In this document: piece after piece, positions 57,379 through 64,000 of the stretch | How the letters are laid out: each line of letters starts with the position of its first letter | How positions within the stretch are numbered: the first letter of the stretch is position 1 | Source of the DNA: Streptomyces qaidamensis | Lineage (GTDB): Bacteria; Actinomycetota; Actinomycetes; Streptomycetales; Streptomycetaceae | DNA: 64,000 nt | Assembly (NCBI RefSeq): GCF_001611795.1 | Contig: NZ_CP015098.1 | Span: 7,068,001 to 7,132,000 of the forward strand | Direction of reading: 5' to 3' | Translations under genes and position numbers: made by a program | The notes under the pieces: generated by a model | The model's database searches: none | What the model was told of the DNA's origin: nothing | What the model saw: only the letters and a program-made list of their open reading frames with translations

Positions 57379-57411
57379 CGGCTGCTCACTCCGCCGGGCA
57401 GGCCGTGGGGC

Positions 57412-58470
57412 TCAGCGTGCCCGGGGCGGCCCCACCGAGCCCCTCACCACCACGTGCGTGCCCAGCAGCAGGTGTTCGTCCGGCGCGCCCGGGGTCCGCT
57501 CCAGCGCCGTGCGGACGGCGAGGCGGCCGAGTTCCTCGTAGGGGACGTGCACCGTCGTCAGGGCCGGGTGCAGGTCGCGGGCGAAGGGGATGTCGTCGTA
57601 GCCGGCGAGGGAGACGTCGTCCGGCACCGTCAGGCCCGCCTCGTGCAGGGCGGTGAGGGCACCGGCCGCGACCATGTCCGTGGCCGCCACCACCGCGCTG
57701 AACTGCAGGCCGTCCTTGAGCGCTTGCTGCATCAGGCGGTGGCCGGCGTCCCGGGTGAAGTCGCCGTGCAGGACGAGGGACGGGTCCGGGTCGAGGCCGC
57801 GGGCCCGGTGTGCGGCGACATAACCGCGTTCGCGGCCCAGGGCCGTGGTGTGGTCCGCCCGGCCGCCGAGGTACAGCACCCGGCGGTGGCCCTGCGCGAG
57901 CACGTGGGCGACCAGGGTGTAGGCACCGCCCTCGTTGTCGTACTCGATGACCGTCACCGGAGCACCCGGGTCCAGCGGCGGCCGGCCGCACAGGACCAGG
58001 CGGGAGCCGGCCGAGGCGAGGGAGTCGGCCATGCGGTGGGTGCGTTCGCGGTACTCGGGGGTGTCGGCCGTGCCGCCGACCAGGATCACGGCGGCGGCCC
58101 GCTGGGCGCGCATCATCTCGACGAACTCCAGCTCGTGCCGGACGTCGCCCTCCGTGCTGCACACCAGGCAGAGATGGCCGAGCCGGGTCGCCTCGCGCTC
58201 CACCCCGTGGGCCATGTGCGCGAACGACGGGCCGGTGATGTCCTCCAGGACGAAGGCGAGGGTGGGCGTGCCGGCGCCGGCGATCGCCTTCGCCCGGGCG
58301 TCGGCCACGTAGTCCAGCTCGCGGACCGCCCGCATCACGCGCCCGCGGGTCGCCGCGCTCACCGGATACTCGCCGCCCAGCACCCGGGACACCGTCGACG
58401 CGGAGACCCCCGCGCGCGCCGCCACGTCCCGGATGGTGCTGCGGCCCGCGTCCCCGCTCTTCCTCGTCAT
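57412..58470 (-). CDS. LacI-family regulator (paralogue of the one at 43.2 kb)
   Basis: A 352-residue repressor. HTH: STIRDVAARAGVSASTVSRVLGGEYPVSAATRGRVMRAVREL (about residues 10-50). Sensor segments FVLEDITGPSFAHMAHGVEREATRLGHLCLV, EYDNEGGAYTLVAHVLAQGHRRVLYLGGRADHT and LQFSAVVAATDMVAAGALTALHEAGLTVPDDVSLAGYDDIPFARDLHPALTTVHVPYEELG parallel the LacI at 43233. An AACCGGTT palindrome lies 68-75 nt upstream of its ATG. It is convergent with the esterase gene and likely controls the lyase locus. Confidence 0.9.
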   Translation of the reverse strand: MTRKSGDAGRSTIRDVAARAGVSASTVSRVLGGEYPVSAATRGRVMRAVRELDYVADARAKAIAGAGTPTLAFVLEDITGPSFAHMAHGVEREATRLGHLCLVCSTEGDVRHELEFVEMMRAQRAAAVILVGGTADTPEYRERTHRMADSLASAGSRLVLCGRPPLDPGAPVTVIEYDNEGGAYTLVAHVLAQGHRRVLYLGGRADHTTALGRERGYVAAHRARGLDPDPSLVLHGDFTRDAGHRLMQQALKDGLQFSAVVAATDMVAAGALTALHEAGLTVPDDVSLAGYDDIPFARDLHPALTTVHVPYEELGRLAVRTALERTPGAPDEHLLLGTHVVVRGSVGPPRAR

Positions 58471-58537
58471 GCCTGCCTCGTCCCTCCCGGGCACCGGTCC
58501 GCGCCCACCCCCGCGGGAACTGCGGCAATGCCGTAGC

Positions 58538-58545
58538 AACCGGTT
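58538..58545. promoter_or_regulatory. AACCGGTT operator upstream of the LacI gene
   Basis: GCAACCGGTTCCC with AACCGGTT at its centre, 68 nt upstream of the LacI ATG, next to a -10-like TACGGC on the minus strand. The same core occurs at 46094 and 46194 and, in variant form, at 42841. Confidence 0.6.
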
Positions 58546-58627
58546 CCCATGACGGAGGCTAGCAGTGCGGGGACGGGGTGGAGGAGGGGTGTGCGCGGAC
58601 TGTCGGAGTGCGGGCTCCGCGGCCGCG

Positions 58628-59539
58628 CTACGCCGCCGCCAGCGCCCCCGCGATGCCCGCGACGCCGTCCGGTCCGACCCGGCAGCAGCCGCCGATCAGC
58701 CGGGCCCCGGCCTGCTGCCAGCCCTTCACCTGGCCGACGGTGAAGGTCGACCGGCCGGTCCAGGCGCGGGCCTCGGCGTCCCAGGTCTCCCCGCTGTTGG
58801 GGTAGACGACGACCGGCTTGCCGGTGACCCGCGCCGCCGTCGCGGCCGCGCCGTCCACGTCCTGCGGAGCGCAGCAGTTCACCCCGACCGCGATCACCTC
58901 GTCCGCCTCGGCGGCCAGGGCGAAGGCCTCCTCCAGCGGCTGCCCGGCCCGGGTGCGGTCACCGGCGACGGAGTAGGTCAGCCAGGCCGGTACCCCGAGC
59001 CCGCGCACCGCCCGCAGCAGGGCCGCGGCCTCGTCCGCGTCCGGGACCGTCTCCAGGGCGAGGACATCGGGCCCGGCCGCGGCCAGTACTTCCAGGCGCG
59101 GCCGGTGGAAACGTTCCAGCTCGTCCACGCTCAGCCCGTAGCGCCCCCGGTACTCCGAACCGTCCGCGAGCATCGCCCCGTACGGACCGGCCGAGGCCGC
59201 CACCCACAGGGGCCGCGGGACACGCGCCCGCCGGGCCGCCTCCCGGGCCGACTCCACGCTCAGCGCCATGAGTTCGGCCGCCCGCTCACGAGCGATCCCG
59301 CGCTGGGCGAACCCCTCGAACGTGGCCTGGTAGCTGGCCGTGATCGCCACGTCCGCCCCCGCCCGGAAGTAGGCGAGGTGCGCCTCGGTCACCGCCTCCG
59401 GCTGTTCGGCGAGCAGCCGCGCCGACCACAGCTCGTCGCTCAGGTCGTGCCCGGCCGATTCGAGCTGGTTGGACATGCCGCCGTCGAGGACGACCGTCCC
59501 GGCGGCAAGGGCTTCGGCGAGGGTGATGGTGCTCGTCAT
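58628..59539 (-). CDS. Homocysteine S-methyltransferase (MmuM-like)
   Basis: A 303-residue zinc enzyme that uses S-methylmethionine (or SAM) to methylate homocysteine to methionine. Metal cysteines: the first in VGVNCCAPQD (about residue 227) and the pair in LIGGCCRVGPDG (about 288). Other family marks: VLDGGMSNQLESAGHDL at the start and VGPDGVAGIAGAL at the end. It is the enzyme partner expected for an S-methylmethionine uptake system, and the divergent APC permease at 59670 (about 130 nt away) is the obvious candidate transporter. Confidence 0.9.
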   Translation of the reverse strand: MTSTITLAEALAAGTVVLDGGMSNQLESAGHDLSDELWSARLLAEQPEAVTEAHLAYFRAGADVAITASYQATFEGFAQRGIARERAAELMALSVESAREAARRARVPRPLWVAASAGPYGAMLADGSEYRGRYGLSVDELERFHRPRLEVLAAAGPDVLALETVPDADEAAALLRAVRGLGVPAWLTYSVAGDRTRAGQPLEEAFALAAEADEVIAVGVNCCAPQDVDGAAATAARVTGKPVVVYPNSGETWDAEARAWTGRSTFTVGQVKGWQQAGARLIGGCCRVGPDGVAGIAGALAAA

Positions 59540-59669
59540 GCGAACGACCGTAGCCGAGATCCGCCCGCGGCCCCCAGCCGAAGGTGTCCATCACATGAAC
59601 AGGTCGACCAGCATGTGGGATGACGGTTTACGATCAGGGCCCTCCCCTTCCGCTTGTACAGGAACCCTC

Positions 59670-61052
59670 ATGACCGTCCCCAGCCCCACCGAGGCCGCCG
59701 AACCCGCCGAGCCGGCGACCCCCGCGGCACCCGCTCCCCGCCGCACCTTCGGCCTCGCCGCCGCAACGGCCCTCGTCATGGGCAACATCATCGGCGGCGG
59801 CATCTTCGCCCTGCCCGCCACCGTCGCCCCCTACGGCACGGTCAGCCTGCTCGCCTTCCTCGTGCTCTCGGTCGGAGCCGTACTGCTCGCGCTGCTCTTC
59901 GGCAAGCTCGCACGGCGCAGCCCCGTCACCGGCGGCCTCTACGTCTACCCACGGGACGCCTTCGGCGAGTTCGCCGGGTTCCTGTCGGCCTGGTCGTACT
60001 GGACGATGTGCTGGGTCAGCATCGCCGCCCTGGCCGTCGCGGTCGTGGGCTACGCCGACGTCCTGATACCCCTGCACGGCGACCACACCCTCCAGGCCCT
60101 CGTCGCCCTGGCCGCCCTCTGGCTGCCCGCCGCCGCGAACTTCGCGGGCACGCGCTGGGTCGGCACGGTCCAGGTCGTCTCCACGATCCTGAAGTTCGTC
60201 CCGCTGCTCCTGCTCGCCACGGTCGGCCTGTTCTTCGTCGACGCGGACAACTTCGGCCCGTTCAACGCATCCGGTCAGAGCGTCTCCGGGGCGCTCGCCG
60301 CCTCCGCCGCCCTGCTGCTGTACAGCTTCCTCGGGGTCGAGTCGGCCGCCGTCAGCGCCGGCGAGGTCCGTGACCCCGAGCGCACGGTGGGCCGGGCGAG
60401 CGTCCTCGGCACGCTGGCCTCCGCCCTCGTCTACGTCCTCGGCACCATCGCCGTCTTCGGGCTGGTCCCGCACGACCGGCTCGTCGACTCGGGCGCCCCC
60501 TTCGCCGACGCCGTGAACGCCGTCACCGGCAGTTCCTGGGGTGGCATCGCCATCGCCCTGGTCGCCGTCGCCTCGATCACCGGCTGCCTCAACGGCTGGA
60601 TCCTCATGGCCGCGCAGATGCCGTACGCCGCCGCCCGCGACGGCCTCTTCCCCGCGCCCTTCGCCCGCCTCGGCAAGGGCGGCGTCCCCGGCTTCGGAGT
60701 GTGGGCCTGCGCGGTCCTCGGCACCCTCCTCATCGGCCTCAACTACACGGCCGGCCCGGACACCACCTTCCGCGTCCTCGTCCTGATCACGACGTTCACC
60801 GGCTGCGTTCCCTACCTGCTGTCGGCCGCCGCCCAGTTGTACTGGCTGGCCCGCGGCACCCGCGACCGCGTCCGTCCCGCGGGACTCGCCCGGGACCTGA
60901 CGGTCGCCGTCCTGTCCTTCGGCTTCTCGTTCTGGCTGATCGCCGGTGCGGGGTACGCCGCCGTGTACCAGGGCGTGCTGTTCCTCTTCGCCGGGATCCC
61001 GGTGTACGTGTGGCTGCGGGGACGCAAGGACACGGCGGAGGCGGCGGCATAG
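59670..61052 (+). CDS. APC-family amino-acid permease
   Basis: A 460-residue transporter with about 12 spans of the amino acid-polyamine-organocation superfamily. The discontinuous first helix carries MGNIIGGGIFALPATVAPYG (about residues 37-55), and YSFLGVESAAVSAGEVRDPERTVGRA (about 215) is the helix-6 region. The Pro/Ala-rich N-terminal tail is cytoplasmic. It is divergent from the homocysteine S-methyltransferase, so S-methylmethionine or methionine uptake is plausible, though arginine/ornithine-type antiporters share the signature. An AGGA site precedes the ATG. Confidence 0.88.
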   Translation: MTVPSPTEAAEPAEPATPAAPAPRRTFGLAAATALVMGNIIGGGIFALPATVAPYGTVSLLAFLVLSVGAVLLALLFGKLARRSPVTGGLYVYPRDAFGEFAGFLSAWSYWTMCWVSIAALAVAVVGYADVLIPLHGDHTLQALVALAALWLPAAANFAGTRWVGTVQVVSTILKFVPLLLLATVGLFFVDADNFGPFNASGQSVSGALAASAALLLYSFLGVESAAVSAGEVRDPERTVGRASVLGTLASALVYVLGTIAVFGLVPHDRLVDSGAPFADAVNAVTGSSWGGIAIALVAVASITGCLNGWILMAAQMPYAAARDGLFPAPFARLGKGGVPGFGVWACAVLGTLLIGLNYTAGPDTTFRVLVLITTFTGCVPYLLSAAAQLYWLARGTRDRVRPAGLARDLTVAVLSFGFSFWLIAGAGYAAVYQGVLFLFAGIPVYVWLRGRKDTAEAAA

Positions 61053-61061
61053 CATCGGGGG

Positions 61062-62180
61062 ATGCCCGAGGTCGCCGCAGCGCATGCCGAAGTCCGTGAG
61101 GTCCTGGGAGTCCCGGCACACGAGGCGGTGTTCGAGCCGCTCCCGCACAACCCGTCCAACGGTGTCACGGCCGGGGTGTGGCGGGTCACCGGCGGCGGCC
61201 GCTCGGCCGTCCTGAAGGTGCTGACGCGCACGAAGGAGACCAGCGTCGCCTGGTCGGCCTCCAACGACCCGCGGCACTGGAACTTCTGGCGGCGCGAGGC
61301 GTACGTCTACCGGTCCGGGCTCGCCCGGGTCTGGCAGTGGCACGGCATCCGCGCGCCCCGGCTGCTGGAGTGCGCCGAACGCCCGGACGGCGACGTGGCG
61401 TTGTGGCTGGAGGACGTACCGGGCGAACCGGCGACGACCTGGCCCCTCAGCCGCCACGTCGACCACGCCCACCGCCTGGGCGCCGCACAGGGCGCGGTAG
61501 GCCCGGGGGAGGAAGCCCCGTGGCTCTCGCAGGGCTTCCTGCGGGACTACACGTCGGACAGGACGACGGACGAGGCACTGCTCGACGACGACGAGGCGTG
61601 GCAGCACCCGCTGGTCCAGCGGCACTTCCCGCCCGGCCTGCGCGAGGACATGGTCCGCCTCCACCACGACCGCGAGTGGTTCCTCACCGTCATGGAGTCG
61701 TTGCCCCGCACCCTGTGCCACCTCGACCAGTGGCCGGCGAACGTCCGCTCCGGCGGCGCCGGCACCAGCGTCCTGCTCGACTGGGCGTTCACCGGCGACG
61801 GCGCCCTCGGCGAGGACCTCGGCAACTACCTCCCGGACTCCGTCCTCGACCTGTTCGTGCCCGCAGCCGAGCTGCCCGGCCTGGCCAAGGCGGCGTACGA
61901 CGCCTACGTGCAGGGACTGCGCCAGAGCGGCTGGCGCGGCGACGAACAGCTCGTGCGGCTCGGCGTATGCGCCTCCGCCGTGAAGTACGACTGGCTCGCG
62001 GCACTGATGCTGGCGCGGGCGGACGAGGAGCAGCCGGCCTACGGCGGCGAGGGCACCGTGCCGGCCGAACTCCGCTACCGGGAACGGGGCCTGACCCTGG
62101 CCTTCCTGGCCGAATGGGCGGCCGAGGCACGACAACTGGCTCCCCGCCTCGGGTTCCCCGAAGCCCCCAGCGGCCGCTGA
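61062..62180 (+). CDS. Phosphotransferase (APH/choline-kinase fold)
   Basis: A 372-residue small-molecule kinase. N-lobe: VWRVTGGGRSAVLKVLTRTKETSVAWSASNDPRHWNFWRREAYVY (Lys about residue 50). C-lobe: TLCHLDQWPANVRSGG (catalytic Asp about 222, Asn about 227) and SVLLDWAFTGDGALGEDLGNYLPDSV (Asp about 240). The ATG is 7 nt after TAGCAT (61050-61055) and overlaps the end of the permease gene, so it may have its own leaderless transcript. Substrate unknown. Confidence 0.85.
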   Translation: MPEVAAAHAEVREVLGVPAHEAVFEPLPHNPSNGVTAGVWRVTGGGRSAVLKVLTRTKETSVAWSASNDPRHWNFWRREAYVYRSGLARVWQWHGIRAPRLLECAERPDGDVALWLEDVPGEPATTWPLSRHVDHAHRLGAAQGAVGPGEEAPWLSQGFLRDYTSDRTTDEALLDDDEAWQHPLVQRHFPPGLREDMVRLHHDREWFLTVMESLPRTLCHLDQWPANVRSGGAGTSVLLDWAFTGDGALGEDLGNYLPDSVLDLFVPAAELPGLAKAAYDAYVQGLRQSGWRGDEQLVRLGVCASAVKYDWLAALMLARADEEQPAYGGEGTVPAELRYRERGLTLAFLAEWAAEARQLAPRLGFPEAPSGR

Positions 62181-62203
62181 GCCCCGCAACGGAACGGAAG
62201 GTC

Positions 62204-63031
62204 ATGGCACGCGTCGTCGAGTTGTCGTACTACCCCGTAAAGGGCTGCGCCGGCACGTCGGCGGACCAGGCGTTGCTGACGCCGGCCGGACTGGCGCACG
62301 ACCGCAGCTTCATGGTCGTCAGCGAGGACGGCGTGTACCGGACGCAGCGCCGGGATCCGCTGTTGGCCGTCATCCGCCCCCTCATCACCTCCGAGGGCGA
62401 CCACCTCACGCTCACCGCACCCGGGGCCGCGTCCCTCCACCTCCGGGTGGACATCTCCGGCGCCCGCCGGAAGGTCGACCTGTTCGGAACCGCTTACCAG
62501 GGCATCGACCAGGGCGACGAGGCGGCGGACTGGCTGACGGACCTGCTCGGCGCACCGAGCCGTCTGGTCCGGACACCGCCGGAACACGACCGGGTGACCG
62601 ACGGCCTGACACCCGGCACCTCGGGCTACGCCGACAGCAGCGCCCTGCACGTCATCTCCCGCTCCACCCTCGACCTCCTCAACACCCGGCTGACCGCCCG
62701 CGGCGCCCACGCCCTCCCCCTGAACCGCTTCCGCCCCAACATCGTCATCGACGGCTGGGACGACCCCCACACGGAGGACCGTGCCCACCGCCTCCGCATC
62801 GGCGACACGGACCTCGGCTACGCCAAACTCGCCATCCGCTGCGCGGTCACCCTGGTCGACCAGCACACCGCCGCCCGGGCAGGCCCGGAACCCCTGCGCA
62901 CCCTCGCCGCCTACCGCCGCGCCGCCCAGGGCGGAGTCGCCTTCGGCACGAAGTACGCGGTGCTCCGGCCCGGCCGGGTGGCGGTGGGGGACGAGGTGAC
63001 GGTGACGGTGTGGGGGGAGTCGGAGCTGTGA
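62204..63031 (+). CDS. MOSC domain protein
   Basis: A 275-residue protein with the MOSC N-terminal beta-barrel domain (VVELSYYPVKGCAGTSADQALLTPAGLAHDRSFMVVSEDGVYRTQRRDPLLAVI, residues 4-57) and the MOSC domain (about 110-270), including PLNRFRPNIVIDGWDDPHTED and IRCAVTLVDQHTA with a Cys in the usual sulfur-carrier place. Such proteins handle molybdenum-cofactor sulfur or reduce N-hydroxylated compounds (YcbX/MARC type). No redox partner domain is fused. GGAAGG precedes the ATG. Confidence 0.9.
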   Translation: MARVVELSYYPVKGCAGTSADQALLTPAGLAHDRSFMVVSEDGVYRTQRRDPLLAVIRPLITSEGDHLTLTAPGAASLHLRVDISGARRKVDLFGTAYQGIDQGDEAADWLTDLLGAPSRLVRTPPEHDRVTDGLTPGTSGYADSSALHVISRSTLDLLNTRLTARGAHALPLNRFRPNIVIDGWDDPHTEDRAHRLRIGDTDLGYAKLAIRCAVTLVDQHTAARAGPEPLRTLAAYRRAAQGGVAFGTKYAVLRPGRVAVGDEVTVTVWGESEL

Positions 63032-63043
63032 GCGCCGGGCGGG

Positions 63044-64000
63044 TCAGCGCCGGGCGCGGCCCGCGTGCCGTCCGCCCCGGCGCCCGTTCCGCCCCCGTCG
63101 CGCCGCCACCGGTACCGCGAGGCTGACGGTCAGGGCGGCGGCGAGGGCGTAGGGCCACCAGCCGAAGCCGACGGCTTCCGAGGCGCCGGTGCTGCGCGGG
63201 TTCGCGGGGGCCGGGGCGGACGGGTCGGTGGCGGAGCGGCTGGGGGAGGTGACGACCGTCAGGACGACGTCGTTGCCGTCGCCGCCCCGGTAGCTGATGC
63301 GGTAGGCCGTGTCCGCCCGCTTCACAAGGGCGCCTTCCCTCAGGCCGGTGAAGGTTCCCGAGGTTCTTCTCTCGCCCCGGTGGTCGAGCACGGTGATCTC
63401 GCGAGCCGCGTGGCCAGTGGCCGGCACGTCGAGATGTCCGGCCAGCCGGGCCGGGCCCGTCACCGTCAGCGGCTCGTCCCGGAGGACCAGGGTGCCCTTC
63501 GGGCTCTGGGTGTAGGAGCCGTCGACGGTGAGGCCCGTCGTGACGGTGCCGTCGTTGGTGACCTTGCCGCTCACCGTGCCCTTGCCGGTCAGCGTCGTCG
63601 CCACGCGCAGGCCCGGCCGGCCCGCGTCCAGCCGTGCGTCGGCCGAGGTGAGCCGGATCGACCTGCTGTGGGTGAGGGTGGCTCCGCCGCGCAGGGCGAG
63701 GGTGCCTTCGGACACCGTCGTCGGCCCGGTGTACGTGACCGCCCGGCCCGTCAGGGTCGTCGTAGCGGTGCCCGACTGGGTGAGGGAGCCGCTGCCGCCG
63801 ACGCGGGACAGGGTGAGGGGCCTGGCCGTGTTGCGCAGGACCAGGGAGCCGTCGTTGACGAGCCGGTAGTGGGTGCCGCCGGTGTACAGGCCGCTGTCGC
63901 CGCCCCGTTCGCCGCTGCCCAGGCGCAGGACAGCGCCCTTCTCCACCGTGGTGGAGCCGTCGTAGTACTGCACGGCCGCGAAGGTCACGTCGTTGCCGGG
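63044..64000 (-). CDS. Secreted autotransporter-type beta-strand repeat protein, C-terminal part
   Basis: The last about 318 residues of a larger protein whose start lies beyond the right edge; the frame is open to 64000. Short repeated strands such as YTGPTTVSEGTLALRGG, VTNDGTVTTGLTVDGSYTQSPKGTLVLRD and LVNDGSLVLRN match the autotransporter-associated beta-strand (PATR) repeat found in bacterial surface proteins. A Ser/Thr/Pro/Ala-rich stalk (about 245-270) leads to one C-terminal span (GFGWWPYALAAALTVSLAVPVAARRGRNGRR) with an Arg-rich tail, so the protein is anchored in the cell membrane. No LPxTG. Substrate or partner unknown. Confidence 0.8.
   Translation of the reverse strand, partial: PGNDVTFAAVQYYDGSTTVEKGAVLRLGSGERGGDSGLYTGGTHYRLVNDGSLVLRNTARPLTLSRVGGSGSLTQSGTATTTLTGRAVTYTGPTTVSEGTLALRGGATLTHSRSIRLTSADARLDAGRPGLRVATTLTGKGTVSGKVTNDGTVTTGLTVDGSYTQSPKGTLVLRDEPLTVTGPARLAGHLDVPATGHAAREITVLDHRGERRTSGTFTGLREGALVKRADTAYRISYRGGDGNDVVLTVVTSPSRSATDPSAPAPANPRSTGASEAVGFGWWPYALAAALTVSLAVPVAARRGRNGRRGGRHAGRARR

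Noticed and set aside
59634..62189. An 851-codon minus-strand frame under the APC permease and phosphotransferase
   Set aside because: Antisense shadow with biased Gly/Glu/Asp/Arg content.
1..64000. Search for rRNA, tRNA, CRISPR arrays, transposases, integrases or attachment sites
   Set aside because: No convincing match was seen; the accessory character of 36-58 kb rests on metabolic gene content, not on mobile-element signs.

Overview
This window is a stretch of Streptomyces chromosome. Base composition is very G+C-rich with G/C-saturated third codon positions, GTG starts are common, and many genes begin right at the predicted transcript start, about 7 nt after a TANNNT -10 box. Gene content fits too: a lrm/mgt-type macrolide resistance pair as in S. 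lividans, and a sulfate-assimilation operon in the S. coelicolor order. No rRNA, tRNA, CRISPR array, insertion sequence, prophage or attachment site was seen. The window is intact chromosome except for one possible gene remnant (14792-15034) and a last gene that runs off the right edge.

Layout. 1-3.1 kb: a SAV_2148-type HEPN protein, a DnaQ-like exonuclease and an APH-type kinase. 3.3-6.3 kb: a sugar ABC importer (two permeases and a lipoprotein). 6.35-8.64 kb: an inducible macrolide-resistance unit of a leader peptide, an Erm 23S rRNA methyltransferase and a macrolide glycosyltransferase. 8.7-14.8 kb: an M43 metalloprotease, an MMPL exporter, DUF1697 and DUF4440 proteins and a solitary GvpL/F gene. 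15.2-24.7 kb (minus strand): sulfate assimilation and sulfonate-type uptake, headed by a Cys-containing leader peptide (leader, cysI, zinc ribbon, cysH, cysC, cysD, cysN, ssuA-like, ssuB-like, ssuC-like, sirohydrochlorin chelatase). 24.8-36.4 kb: single genes (GNAT, secreted protein, GAF regulator, AidB-type dehydrogenase, BrkB-like membrane protein, NmrA-like reductase, two AraC-type regulators, VOC, ThuA, a secreted peptidoglycan-binding-like protein and a membrane-anchored HTH protein).

36.6-58.5 kb is the largest accessory block, devoted to plant or microbial polysaccharide use. Its left half is a xyloside/arabinoside-type operon (lipoprotein, two permeases, GH43 glycosidase, LacI regulator). 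Its right half is a second import operon running on into a beta-helix glycosidase, two alginate-lyase-fold proteins and a carboxylesterase. Two paralogous LacI regulators, at 43.2-44.3 and 57.4-58.5 kb, sit around it, with a D-2-hydroxyacid dehydrogenase transcribed divergently. AACCGGTT-type palindromes recur in its control regions, so the block looks like a co-regulated uptake and depolymerisation locus. 58.6-64 kb: homocysteine S-methyltransferase, an APC amino-acid permease, a phosphotransferase, a MOSC protein and the C-terminus of a secreted beta-strand-repeat protein.

The strongest observation is upstream of erm. A 36-codon leader, probably leaderless, opens MGINAICIS and resembles the ErmC leader. 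It is followed by four complementary segments that can form two mutually exclusive structures. One structure hides the erm ribosome-binding site; the other, expected when a ribosome stalls in the leader, frees it. The mgt gene next door has a leaderless promoter with a 14-bp perfect palindrome between its -35 and -10 boxes.
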